A stretch of DNA of 64,000 nt. Source: Solibacillus isronensis (lineage in GTDB: Bacteria > Bacillota > Bacilli > Bacillales_A > Planococcaceae). Position numbers and translations under genes: made by a program. A model generated the notes under the pieces. It was not told the DNA's origin. It did no database searches and worked only from the letters and a program-made list of their open reading frames with translations. The stretch is taken from assembly GCF_023715405.1 (NCBI RefSeq), contig NZ_JAMBOC010000001.1, positions 806,001-870,000 on the forward strand, given 5' to 3'. Positions 49,471-58,081 of the stretch are shown in pieces; positions within the stretch are counted from its first letter, which is position 1, and the number at the start of each line of letters is the position of its first letter.

Positions 49471-50541
49471 ATGAAAAAAACAAATCAGAAATGGATTGCT
49501 TCACTCGCTTTAACAGTAGGTTTACTTGCTGCATGCGGAGATGATAAACAAATTTCAAAAGGGGCAGCCTCTGACGATTATGAAATCACGGTTGGTTTAA
49601 GTCAGTCTGCAGGTGGAACACTTGTCGACATTGCTCATCAGGAAGGCTATTTTGAAGAAGAACATATTACGGTCAATCGTGTTGGCTTTGCAAACTCGGC
49701 AGACGGACTGAATGCACTGCAGGCGGGGAAAATTGATGTCGGATTAACATTCGGTACAGCTGGCCCCTTAACGTTTATCGCAAACGGCTCGGATTTCTCC
49801 ATTATTGGAGGGCATTTGGAGGGCGGACACCCGATTTTAACGAAAAAGGAAAACGCGGGGCAATATACTTCACTTGAAAGCTATAAAGGAAAAAAAGTTG
49901 GAACGATCAGGATCTTTACATCGGATATCGTTTTCCGTTCTGCGCTTGAAGATGCAGGTATCGACTGGAAAAAAGATCTGGAAATTGTTGAATTCAAAAC
50001 AGGTAGTATGCTGCTTGAAGCGGTAGCATCAGGAAAAGTGGACGTTGCAGTATCGGCAAACTCATTCTACGCACAAGCAGTTGATATGGGTCTTGAAGCA
50101 GTTGCATGGAGCAATGATTTACAGGAAGGGCATGTATGCTGTCGTGTTGTAACACGCTCGGAATTATTGGCGGAAGAAGACGGGGAAGCATATAAACGTT
50201 TCTTAAAGGCACTTATTCGCGCTGAACGTAAAAAGATTGAAGATCCGCAATCAGCAGTAACTGCAGCGAAAGAGTATATGAAAGTCGATGAGAAAGTAAT
50301 TAATACGATTGTAAACGACAGCCACTCGAATTATTCTTCTGACCCAAGCAGAGAGAAAGTCGTTCAAATGTGGGAGCAAATGAAAGAAATCGGCTATGTT
50401 GAAAATGTGGATGATATTGATGTAAACGAATATGTAAATATCGATCTATACGAAAAAGCATTAACTGAGTTAATCGAACAATATCCGGATGATGCTTATT
50501 ACAAAGATCAGCTCGTTCGTTTTAATGAACAAAACATTTAA
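49471..50541 (+). CDS. ssuA: Sulfonate-type ABC substrate-binding lipoprotein (SsuA-like)
   Basis: A 356-residue lipoprotein (lipobox LAAC, Cys 22) of the SsuA/TauA/NMT1 family: ITVGLSQSAGGTLVDIAHQEGYFEE at the start of the binding domain, GKIDVGLTFGTAGPL and KGKKVGTIRIFTSDIVFR. It captures the organosulfur substrate for the permease. The exact substrate is unknown. AGGAGG lies 8 nt before the ATG. Confidence 0.9.
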   Translation: MKKTNQKWIASLALTVGLLAACGDDKQISKGAASDDYEITVGLSQSAGGTLVDIAHQEGYFEEEHITVNRVGFANSADGLNALQAGKIDVGLTFGTAGPLTFIANGSDFSIIGGHLEGGHPILTKKENAGQYTSLESYKGKKVGTIRIFTSDIVFRSALEDAGIDWKKDLEIVEFKTGSMLLEAVASGKVDVAVSANSFYAQAVDMGLEAVAWSNDLQEGHVCCRVVTRSELLAEEDGEAYKRFLKALIRAERKKIEDPQSAVTAAKEYMKVDEKVINTIVNDSHSNYSSDPSREKVVQMWEQMKEIGYVENVDDIDVNEYVNIDLYEKALTELIEQYPDDAYYKDQLVRFNEQNI

Positions 50542-50554
50542 GGGGTGGGATGGA

Positions 50555-51325
50555 ATGCTCACATTTTTTAAACGCTATAATCTTACTATTTTGATAGGAA
50601 TAATATTTATTGCGGTTTGGGCACTTGTCACAAAATATGCGACATGGATCAATCCGGTAATATTCCCGCAGCCTCTAACGGTCGTTGAGTCATTTTCCGC
50701 GAAAATCGGGGAGCTATTAACCGGTGTTGTGAGCTCGATGAAACTACTGATACCAGGGTTCTTCGGAGCTTTAGTGACAGGTATTGTAGGCGGTCTGTTT
50801 TTCGGATTGAACAAACGGTCACGTGAAATATTAATGCCTTACTTTCATGCACTAAGTCCGATTCCGCCAACGCTGTTCATACCATATGTCATTGCAATTT
50901 TACCGACTTTCCAAACAGCTTCGATGTCTCTTATTTTTATCGGCGCATTTTGGCCAGTATTTTTAGGAACGATTCATGGCGTGCTGCTGATTGAAAAGCA
51001 TTATCTTGACAATGCGAAATCTCTTGGTTTAAAAGGACCAACGTTTTTACTGAAAGTCGTGTTGCCCGCAAGTGCACCCCATATTTTAAGTGGTGCGAGT
51101 ACATCACTTGGTATGAGCTTCCTGATTTTAACGATCGCCGAAATGTTCGGTGCTTCATCAGGAATGGGCTTTTTCATCCAGTATTACAGTGACTTCTCAC
51201 AATATCATTACGTGCTTGCAGGCATTATTTTTAACAGTATTATAATTGTCGCTATCATGATCGCATTTGAAAAATTAAAAAAACGCCTGCTGTTCTGGAC
51301 AAATTTAAAGGCTGATGGTAAATGA
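50555..51325 (+). CDS. ssuC: Sulfonate-type ABC permease (SsuC-like)
   Basis: A 256-residue permease with about six membrane helices. The cytoplasmic EAA loop is visible in LLIEKHYLDNAKSLGLKGPT followed by VVLPASAPHILSGAS. It forms the channel with the SsuB-like ATPase. The start is ATG 50555 behind GGGGTGG; the frame from 50489 would overlap ssuA heavily. Its stop overlaps the next start (ATGA). Confidence 0.92.
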   Translation: MLTFFKRYNLTILIGIIFIAVWALVTKYATWINPVIFPQPLTVVESFSAKIGELLTGVVSSMKLLIPGFFGALVTGIVGGLFFGLNKRSREILMPYFHALSPIPPTLFIPYVIAILPTFQTASMSLIFIGAFWPVFLGTIHGVLLIEKHYLDNAKSLGLKGPTFLLKVVLPASAPHILSGASTSLGMSFLILTIAEMFGASSGMGFFIQYYSDFSQYHYVLAGIIFNSIIIVAIMIAFEKLKKRLLFWTNLKADGK

Positions 51326-51675
51326 AAAGACTTTTACTTACAGTGCTACTGCTTACCGGCTGTAGTGCACAAGCAAATGAAACGCTCGATGTAACATTAA
51401 ATGCCAGTAAATCTGAGCTCGAAGCATTCGAACCTGTAACGATCACAGCAACCGTAACGTACAACGGTGAACCAATTCAAAACGATGTGGAAATTGAATT
51501 CGAACTGATCAATCCAACCGGCAATGCCATTGGTTCCGTGACACCAGATACTAGCGGGGACGGGAAGTTTACGATCGAAACGAGCTTTGACGGTACCGGC
51601 ACTTATAAAGTGATTTCACATGTTAGTTATGGGGAACAGCACGAAATGCCTGAAATCGAGGTGAAGCTGAATTGA
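51322..51675 (+). CDS. FixH/YtkA-like lipoprotein
   Basis: A 117-residue lipoprotein (lipobox LTGC, Cys 14) with one beta-sandwich domain: DVTLNASKSELEAFEPVTIT and GDGKFTIETSFDGTGTYKVISHV. The pattern is that of the YtkA/FixH-like Ig-type domain, often linked with copper or redox handling. It overlaps ssuC by 4 nt and the next gene by 4 nt, so it belongs firmly to the operon, although no known sulfonate system needs it. Confidence 0.72.
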   Translation: MKRLLLTVLLLTGCSAQANETLDVTLNASKSELEAFEPVTITATVTYNGEPIQNDVEIEFELINPTGNAIGSVTPDTSGDGKFTIETSFDGTGTYKVISHVSYGEQHEMPEIEVKLN

Positions 51676-52163
51676 GAAAATGGGTCCAGTTATCATTATC
51701 CACGGTCCTGATAGTCGCACTAAGCTATGCCATTATTTCAAATACGTCCAAACAGAAGGCAGAAGCGAAAACTGAGGAAATTGTGCTCCAGTCAACTTCC
51801 GGTGAGCAATTTGCCATTCCGGATGAAGGCAACTATATCCTTAACTTCTGGGCAACTTACTGCCCCCCATGTGAAAGGGAAATGCCCGCCTTTAAAGCGG
51901 CGTATGAAACACTTCAGTCACATAACATTGAGCTTTATGCAGTCAATGTGGAAGAACCGACAAGGCTGGTCAATCAATACTTAACGAAATTCGATTTGCC
52001 TTTTCCGATTCTGTTAGACCGTAAAGGGCAGCTGAAAGAAAACTATAAAATTTTAACTTTGCCGACGACGTTATTTTTGCAAGATGGAAAAGTAGTACAC
52101 ACCGTAAAAGGTGAACTGACAGAACAAGAATTGCTTACACTTACCCAAAAATTTCTTTATTAA
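51672..52163 (+). CDS. Membrane-anchored thioredoxin-like protein (TlpA/ResA type)
   Basis: A 163-residue protein with an N-terminal membrane anchor (about 5-23) and a thioredoxin fold on the outer face. The redox motif is CPPC (Cys 64 and 67) in FWATYCPPCEREMP, and the cis-Pro is in LTLPTTLF. The TTG start lies 8 nt after GAGGTG, and the frame overlaps the FixH-like gene by 4 nt. It may keep a thiol or a copper site of its neighbour reduced, or act on the transported compound; both are inference. Confidence 0.85.
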   Translation: MRKWVQLSLSTVLIVALSYAIISNTSKQKAEAKTEEIVLQSTSGEQFAIPDEGNYILNFWATYCPPCEREMPAFKAAYETLQSHNIELYAVNVEEPTRLVNQYLTKFDLPFPILLDRKGQLKENYKILTLPTTLFLQDGKVVHTVKGELTEQELLTLTQKFLY

Positions 52164-52178
52164 AGGAGAATCTTTCAT

Positions 52179-53477
52179 ATGACATTTTTTAACCAGGAAA
52201 CAATTGCTCTCCATACAGGTCAGACAGTTGACCCGGTAACACGCTCGCGTGCAGTTCCGCTGTATCAGACAACTTCGTATGTATTTGATGACACGGAACA
52301 TGCGGCAAACTTGTTTAAATTACAGGAAAGCGGCTATTTATATTCGCGAAATGCCAACCCGACAAATGCTGTATTTGAAGAGCGTCTTGCTGCATTGGAG
52401 GGCGGTGTCGGAGGATTTGCGGTCGCTTCCGGACAGGCGGCAATCTTAATTGCTGTACTGACTGTCGCACAGGCAGGCGATGAAATTGTAGCAACGAACG
52501 CCCTTTATGGCGGCACGTATACATTGTTTTCTAAGACTTTGCCTCGCTTCGGTGTAACGGTACGCTTTGTCGAAGGATCTGACTTACAAGAAGTTGAAGC
52601 AGCAATCAATGATAAAACACGCGCCGTATTCACTGAAACAATTGGCAATCCGAGTTTGCAAATTGCAGATATTGAAGGATTGGCACAAGTAGCCCATCGC
52701 CATGATGTCCCGCTTATTGTTGATAATACATTTGCGACACCTTACTTATCAAAACCGATTGAATTTGGAGCAGATATCGTTGTACATTCTACAACGAAAT
52801 TTATCGGCGGTCACGGAACATCATTAGGCGGTGCGATAATTGATGGCGGTAAATTTGAATGGAAAGCGCCTCGATTCACAAGCTTCGTGGAACCGAATGA
52901 ATTAATTGGCAATCGTTCATTTGTTGAAGCTGCTGGAGAAAAAGCATTCATTACGAAGGCACGTTTTGAGCTGGGGCATGATCTAGGCGCCACATTATCA
53001 CCATTCAATGCATGGCTTTTTATTCAAGGTCTTGAATCACTGGCAGTGCGCGTTCGTCAGCATGTTGTAAACGCACAGGCAGTAGCTGAATATTTAGCAG
53101 AGCATGATTTAGTGGAATGGGTAAATTATCCGACACTACCTGGAAATGATCCAAACAATTTAGTAGAGAAGTATTTACCAAAAGGGGCGGGGTCAATATT
53201 CAGCTTTGGTATCAAAGGCGGACTAGAAGCAGCAAAGGCATTTATTAATAATGTTCAGCTACTTTCACATGTTGCAAATGTTGGCGACTCGAAGTCACTT
53301 GTCATCCATCCGGCAAGTACATCGCACTCACGACTATCACCGGAACAGCAATTGGCAAGTGGTGTAACACCGGGTTTGATCCGTTTATCAATTGGTTTGG
53401 AAGACATTGAAGATATTAAAAACGACTTGGCACAAAGCTTACAAAAAGCTGCCGAAGTTGCTCAAATAACAAAATAA
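52179..53477 (+). CDS. metY: O-acetylhomoserine sulfhydrylase
   Basis: A 432-residue PLP enzyme of the Cys/Met metabolism family that makes homocysteine from O-acetylhomoserine and sulfide. The PLP lysine is in VVHSTTKFIGGHG, the substrate region is YLYSRNANPTNAVFE, and the long loop IGNRSFVEAAGEKAFITKAR marks the MetY group. GGAG precedes the ATG. Its place between transport and monooxygenase genes suggests immediate capture of sulfide derived from the desulfurised compound. Confidence 0.93.
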   Translation: MTFFNQETIALHTGQTVDPVTRSRAVPLYQTTSYVFDDTEHAANLFKLQESGYLYSRNANPTNAVFEERLAALEGGVGGFAVASGQAAILIAVLTVAQAGDEIVATNALYGGTYTLFSKTLPRFGVTVRFVEGSDLQEVEAAINDKTRAVFTETIGNPSLQIADIEGLAQVAHRHDVPLIVDNTFATPYLSKPIEFGADIVVHSTTKFIGGHGTSLGGAIIDGGKFEWKAPRFTSFVEPNELIGNRSFVEAAGEKAFITKARFELGHDLGATLSPFNAWLFIQGLESLAVRVRQHVVNAQAVAEYLAEHDLVEWVNYPTLPGNDPNNLVEKYLPKGAGSIFSFGIKGGLEAAKAFINNVQLLSHVANVGDSKSLVIHPASTSHSRLSPEQQLASGVTPGLIRLSIGLEDIEDIKNDLAQSLQKAAEVAQITK

Positions 53478-53492
53478 CAGGGGGATTTTAAC

Positions 53493-53864
53493 ATGGCAAT
53501 TGCAGTTGTAGTAAATGATGAAGGTATAGTAACACCGATTGTGGAAGGAACAATTTTACGTATTATTCAGCAGGACCATACTGTAGAAGATTTGCGTAAT
53601 CCGGCACTTGATTTAACAGAAGGACGTCGTGGCGCAACATTACGTAAAGCAATTGAACTGGGGGCGACAACTTTTGTTGCACCGCCTGAAACTTTCTGCG
53701 AATTATCTTACAAAAAAGCACAGGAAGAGCAAATTTCGTTTATTAACATTCCGGCAAATCAATCATTTGCACAGGTGGCAGAACAGTTGAAATCAGACAT
53801 AATTCAACAATCAAACGAATTACCGGCTGATGAAGTAGTAGCAAGTGCACCGGTTACAAAATAA
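53493..53864 (+). CDS. NifX/dinitrogenase-cofactor-domain-like small protein
   Basis: A 123-residue protein. MAIAVVVNDEGIVTPIVEGT at the start and the later RRGATLRKAIELGATTFVAPP with a following amphipathic helix resemble the order of the NifX/NafY-type cofactor-binding fold (strand, ...TP-h-x-x-G..., nucleotide-type loop). The typical His and Cys ligands are reduced to one Cys (PPETFCELSYKK). Similarity is at pattern level only. It lies between metY and ssuD, 15 nt and 12 nt from its neighbours, with GGGGG before the ATG. Confidence 0.55.
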   Translation: MAIAVVVNDEGIVTPIVEGTILRIIQQDHTVEDLRNPALDLTEGRRGATLRKAIELGATTFVAPPETFCELSYKKAQEEQISFINIPANQSFAQVAEQLKSDIIQQSNELPADEVVASAPVTK

Positions 53865-53876
53865 GGGGGAATTAAA

Positions 53877-55004
53877 ATGACAAAAGTAGAGTTTATTACG
53901 ATGGCGCCAACTTCAGGCGATAGTGAATATGTAGGAAACCAAACGTCAAATAAAGGTGCACAAACATGGTCAGGTGTCGGTGTTGATTCGGATCGTGAAC
54001 CATCTGTAGATTATATTACAAAAGTGGCACAGGCTGCTGAAAAAGCAGGCTTCTCGACATTATTGTTACCGATTGGCGGAAGCTGTGTAGATTCATTGGT
54101 TGCCGCATCGCATTTGACTGCACATACGAAGACATTGAATTACCTGATTGCTGTTCGACCTGGGTCTACTGCGCCTACACAACTGGCAAAACAGTATTCA
54201 TCAGTCAACTACTGGACGAATAACCGTGTATTTGTCAATGTCGTAACTGGCGGAGCGCCAAAGGAACTAGAAAATGACGGGGACTTCTTATCACATACTG
54301 ATCGTTACAAGCGTACACGTGAGTATATTGAAATTTTAAAACGCCTGTTTAACGGGGAAACGTTTGATTATAATGGCGAGTTCTACACATTAAAAGGAGC
54401 GAACTTACCATTGCCTGTTAAAAATGCACCTCCGATTTTCTTCGGTGGTTCATCACCGATTGCAAAAGATGTCGCAACAGATGTGGCTGACGTCTACATG
54501 CTTTGGGGCGAAACATTGGAAACGACAAAAGAAGAGCTGGAAACGGTAGTTAAACTGGCAAAAGAAAAAAATCGCGATCTTTCATACAGTGTTTCATTCC
54601 AGGTTGTATTGGGTGAAACAGAAGAAGTTGCGTTTGAAAATGCTAACAAAATTATTAGCCAAGTGGACCCGGAAGTATTGGAAGCAAAACATGCTAATAC
54701 AGTTAGCAACGGAGCAGTAGGTGTGAGCCGCCTTCATCAGTTGATGCTTGAGTCAAAAGACAATAATTTCGTGATCGCACCGAATATTTGGGCAGGGTTA
54801 ACACAAGTGTTATCCGGCAACTCGATTGCGCTTGTCGGTACGCCACAGCAGGTAGCGGAGCGCATCGTGGAGTTCGTTGATTTAGGCTTCGACAAAGTGT
54901 TGTTACGCGGTTTCCCGCACTTGGAAGTAATTGAAGAGATTGGCGAAAAGGTCATTCCACTCGTTCATGAAATATTGGCTAAACGCGAAGAACAGTTAGT
55001 GTAG
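53877..55004 (+). CDS. ssuD: FMNH2-dependent alkanesulfonate monooxygenase
   Basis: A 375-residue luciferase-like (LLM) TIM-barrel enzyme that splits alkanesulfonates to aldehyde and sulfite with FMNH2 and O2. Motifs shared with E. coli SsuD include AVRPGSTAPTQLAKQYSSV, VNVVTGGAPKELENDGDFL, YFGGSS-like FFGGSSPIAKDVA, and SPNLWAG-like APNIWAGLTQV. GGGGG precedes the ATG. Reduced flavin would come from the SsuE encoded two genes downstream. Confidence 0.93.
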   Translation: MTKVEFITMAPTSGDSEYVGNQTSNKGAQTWSGVGVDSDREPSVDYITKVAQAAEKAGFSTLLLPIGGSCVDSLVAASHLTAHTKTLNYLIAVRPGSTAPTQLAKQYSSVNYWTNNRVFVNVVTGGAPKELENDGDFLSHTDRYKRTREYIEILKRLFNGETFDYNGEFYTLKGANLPLPVKNAPPIFFGGSSPIAKDVATDVADVYMLWGETLETTKEELETVVKLAKEKNRDLSYSVSFQVVLGETEEVAFENANKIISQVDPEVLEAKHANTVSNGAVGVSRLHQLMLESKDNNFVIAPNIWAGLTQVLSGNSIALVGTPQQVAERIVEFVDLGFDKVLLRGFPHLEVIEEIGEKVIPLVHEILAKREEQLV

Positions 55005-55015
55005 GAGGGACGTAA

Positions 55016-56338
55016 ATGACGAAAAAACAAATGAAATTAGGCGTCTTTTTAATGGGTACAGGGCATCACATCGCTTCATGGCGTCATCCGGATGCACAGG
55101 CTGACGCAAGCGAAAATGTCGAGTTTTTTAAAGAAGTTGCTGTAAAAGCGGAGCAAGGGAAATTGGATATGCTGTTCTTAAGTGATGGTTTATCTTTTAA
55201 CGAGCTTTCACACCCGGCAGAACAAGTTCGCTTTGAACCACTTACATTACTAAGTGTCTTATCAACAGTGACTAAAAATATCGGTTTAACAGCTACTGCT
55301 TCAACAACATACAATGAGCCATTCCATATCGCACGTAAGTTTTCATCGCTTGACCATTTAAGCGGCGGGCGTGCTGCATGGAATATTGTAACAAGTTACT
55401 ATTCAGCAGAAGCGAGCAACTTTAACAAGGATCAGCATCTGGATCATTCTCTACGCTATGAACGGGCAGAAGAATTTGTCGAAGTAGTTAAAGGATTATG
55501 GGATTCTTATGAAGATGATGCATTGGCACGCAATAAACAGACGGGTGAATATATTACAAAAGGGAAGCTGCACACGTTAAACCATAAAGGTGAATATTAC
55601 GCTGTACGCGGTCCGTTAAATTCATCGCGTCCGCCTCAAGGAAGACCGGTTTTAGTACAGGCAGGATCATCGGAAGCCGGTACGACACTTGCTGCACAAC
55701 AAGCGGATGTTATCTTTACAGCACAGCAGACGCTTGAAGACGCACAACAATTTTATAAAAAACTGAAAGACAAGGCAGTTGCTGCAGGCCGTGACCGTGA
55801 TGATATTAAAATCATGCCGGGCGTATCGATTTACGTGGCGGAAACGAAAGAAAAGGCCTACGCCAAATATGAGGAACTGCAACAGTTAATTACACCGGAA
55901 ATTGGCCTGGACTTTTTAGCAGACTATTTAGGTGTAGATCTGTCACAACATGACCTGGATGGCCCATTGCCGAAAGATATTCCTCCGACAAACGGTAACC
56001 GTAGCCGTCAGCAGCTGATCATCGAACTGGCGGAACGTGAAAATCTGACGATTCGTGAGCTGTATTTACGTATCGCCGGTTCACGTGGTCATCGCATTAT
56101 TTTCGGTTCACCAAGTGAAATAGCTGATCAGTTAATAGAGTGGGTAGATCAGGAAGCTGCGGATGGCTTCAACTTAATGCCTCCGTATTTCCCGGGCGGT
56201 TTTACCGATTTTATTGATTTAGTTATTCCGGAGCTTCAAAAGCGCGGGGTATTCCGTACAGAATATGAAGGTAAGACACTACGTGAAAATTTAGGGTTAA
56301 AACAAGTCCCATCCCGTTATACTTTACAAAATATTTAG
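55016..56338 (+). CDS. LLM monooxygenase, NtaA/DszA/SnaA family
   Basis: A 440-residue FMNH2-dependent monooxygenase of the NtaA/SnaA/DszA group, longer than SsuD. Recognisable motifs are MGTGHHIASWRHPDAQADA, the barrel segment GGRAAWNIVTSYYSAEASNF, and RPVLVQAGSSEAGTTLAAQQ. DszA attacks dibenzothiophene sulfone, NtaA nitrilotriacetate and DmoA dimethyl sulfide; the sulfur-operon context favours a sulfone or sulfide. AGGAGG precedes the ATG. Confidence 0.9.
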   Translation: MTKKQMKLGVFLMGTGHHIASWRHPDAQADASENVEFFKEVAVKAEQGKLDMLFLSDGLSFNELSHPAEQVRFEPLTLLSVLSTVTKNIGLTATASTTYNEPFHIARKFSSLDHLSGGRAAWNIVTSYYSAEASNFNKDQHLDHSLRYERAEEFVEVVKGLWDSYEDDALARNKQTGEYITKGKLHTLNHKGEYYAVRGPLNSSRPPQGRPVLVQAGSSEAGTTLAAQQADVIFTAQQTLEDAQQFYKKLKDKAVAAGRDRDDIKIMPGVSIYVAETKEKAYAKYEELQQLITPEIGLDFLADYLGVDLSQHDLDGPLPKDIPPTNGNRSRQQLIIELAERENLTIRELYLRIAGSRGHRIIFGSPSEIADQLIEWVDQEAADGFNLMPPYFPGGFTDFIDLVIPELQKRGVFRTEYEGKTLRENLGLKQVPSRYTLQNI

Positions 56339-56350
56339 GAGGAGTGAATC

Positions 56351-56884
56351 ATGACAAAAGCGATTTTAATTAATGGGGGAAACAGTGTGACATCCCGATT
56401 AACAGGCGTTCAGCAATCAATTGAATCATTGCTTGAGCAGCAGGGCATTTCTCATGAAACAATTCAGGTTCATCAGTTGCCTGCAGAAGACTTAATTACT
56501 GCAAACTATGCGAGTGAAGCGATTGCTGAAGAAATTGTCAAAGTAGGAGAGGCCGATATCGTATTTTTCCTTACACCGATCTATAAAGGTTCCTATACTG
56601 GCATTTTGAAAACATTCATCGATTTACTGCCGCAAAAAGGGCTGGAAAACAAAATTGTCGTACCAGTTGCAATCGGCGGGTCAATCGCACACTTGTTGGC
56701 ACTGGAATATTCATTGAAGCCGGTCCTTTCGATTTTAGGGGCGACTACAATTTCTAGTCCGATTTATATCGTTGACTCACAAGTAACGAAAACTGACAAT
56801 GGCTTTACATTAGAGGAAGCAGCAAAAGAACGCATCGAAAAGGTGTGGGAAAGTGTTGCACCCAAAAGTAAAGTAACTGTATAA
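56351..56884 (+). CDS. ssuE: NADPH-dependent FMN reductase
   Basis: A 177-residue flavodoxin-fold reductase that supplies FMNH2 to the monooxygenases. It has the family pattern PIYKGSYTGILKTFIDLLPQ and PVAIGGSIAHLLALEYSLKP, as in E. coli SsuE (191 aa). AGGAGG precedes the ATG, 12 nt after the previous stop. A strong terminator ends the operon. Confidence 0.93.
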   Translation: MTKAILINGGNSVTSRLTGVQQSIESLLEQQGISHETIQVHQLPAEDLITANYASEAIAEEIVKVGEADIVFFLTPIYKGSYTGILKTFIDLLPQKGLENKIVVPVAIGGSIAHLLALEYSLKPVLSILGATTISSPIYIVDSQVTKTDNGFTLEEAAKERIEKVWESVAPKSKVTV

Positions 56885-56890
56885 AATGGA

Positions 56891-56926
56891 CCTCGCGAAG
56901 AGTCATTCCTTCGCGGGGGTTTTTTA
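56891..56926 (+). terminator. Rho-independent terminator of the organosulfur operon
   Basis: CCTCGCGAAG (56891-56900) pairs with CTTCGCGGGG (56909-56918), followed by six T. Confidence 0.9.
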
Positions 56927-57038
56927 TTGAATGAATAACTCTAACTCATTGTCAATTTATGAAGTAACTGCTTTTTATTTACGGCAAAACCGGGAATACT
57001 CACTGTGGATTGAGTTTATTTTAAAAGGAGAGGTTCCT

Positions 57039-57932
57039 ATGAAGTATAAAAAGGTAACAATTGCAGGAAGCGGTGTTTTAGGTAGTCAAATTGCATTCCA
57101 ATCCGCATTTTTCGGATTTGAAGTAAATGTTTATGATATTAATGAAGAGGCAATTACTAAGGCAAAACAGCGAATGGCCACATTAAAAACAACATATGGC
57201 GAATATTTTCAAGACGTTGGCCGTGCTGAAAAAGCGTCTGACAGTCTTCAGTTTTACACTGATTTAACAGAAGCAACAAAAGATGCAGATATCGTTATTG
57301 AAGCAGTGCCGGAACGTATAGAAATCAAACAGGATTTTTATGAAAACCTTGGGAAAGTGGCACCTGAAAAAACAGTTTTTGCTTCCAATTCCTCAACATT
57401 ATTACCAAGTCAATTCGCCGAGTTTACGGGCCGCCCGGAAAAGTTCCTGGCATTACACTTTGCGAACTCTATTTGGCAAAACAATACGGCGGAAGTAATG
57501 GGACATCCTGGAACAGATATGCAGTATGTTGAACAAGTGGCAGATTTTGCACGTAATATCGGCATGATTCCTTTTGTGCTGAAAAAAGAGCAGCCTGGCT
57601 ATATTCTTAATTCATTATTAGTACCATTTTTATCTGCGGCAATGGAGCTTTGGGTAAAAGATATCGCAGATCCGCATACAATCGATAAAAACTGGATGGT
57701 TTCAACAGGATCACCACGCGGGCCATTTGCAATATACGACATCGTAGGGATGGAGACACCGTATAATTTAAACTTAATGCGCGCAGAACATGATCCAACA
57801 GCAAAACTAGTGGCAGAAAAAATTAAACGCGAAATGATTGATCATGGTAAAATGGGCGTTTCAACAGGCGAAGGTTTCTACAAATACCCGAATCCGGCCT
57901 ATATGGATCCAGACTTTTTAAAATCGAATTAA
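57039..57932 (+). CDS. 3-hydroxyacyl-CoA dehydrogenase
   Basis: A 297-residue NAD-dependent dehydrogenase. The NAD motif GSGVLGSQIAFQSA (about 9-22), the acid D in VYDINEEA, the catalytic region FASNSSTLLPSQFA, and HFANSIW (catalytic His) are present, as is the C-terminal domain with GFYKYPNP. It oxidises 3-hydroxyacyl-CoA (probably short chain) to 3-ketoacyl-CoA; a related 3-hydroxybutyryl-CoA role is equally possible. I use ATG 57039 with AAGGAG 8 nt upstream. It is monocistronic. Confidence 0.88.
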   Translation: MKYKKVTIAGSGVLGSQIAFQSAFFGFEVNVYDINEEAITKAKQRMATLKTTYGEYFQDVGRAEKASDSLQFYTDLTEATKDADIVIEAVPERIEIKQDFYENLGKVAPEKTVFASNSSTLLPSQFAEFTGRPEKFLALHFANSIWQNNTAEVMGHPGTDMQYVEQVADFARNIGMIPFVLKKEQPGYILNSLLVPFLSAAMELWVKDIADPHTIDKNWMVSTGSPRGPFAIYDIVGMETPYNLNLMRAEHDPTAKLVAEKIKREMIDHGKMGVSTGEGFYKYPNPAYMDPDFLKSN

Positions 57933-57964
57933 TACCAAAAGTATGGATAACAACCAATTCTATC

Positions 57965-57996
57965 CCGTGAAGGAATTCATACTTCACGGTTTTTTT
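57965..57996 (+). terminator. Rho-independent terminator
   Basis: CCGTGAAG pairs with CTTCACGG, followed by seven T. Confidence 0.88.
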
Positions 57997-58035
57997 GTTG
58001 AACCGGATGAATGCTGATTCTGTATAGGTATTATC

Positions 58036-58078
58036 GCAAAAACCCATCCATTTAATTCAAAGAAAATGGATGGGTTTT
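58036..58078 (-). terminator. Terminator of the LLM/dioxygenase unit
   Basis: A 15-bp stem (AAAACCCATCCATTT with its complement), with a T run on the minus strand just 3' of the LLM gene. Confidence 0.85.
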
Positions 58079-58081
58079 ATG

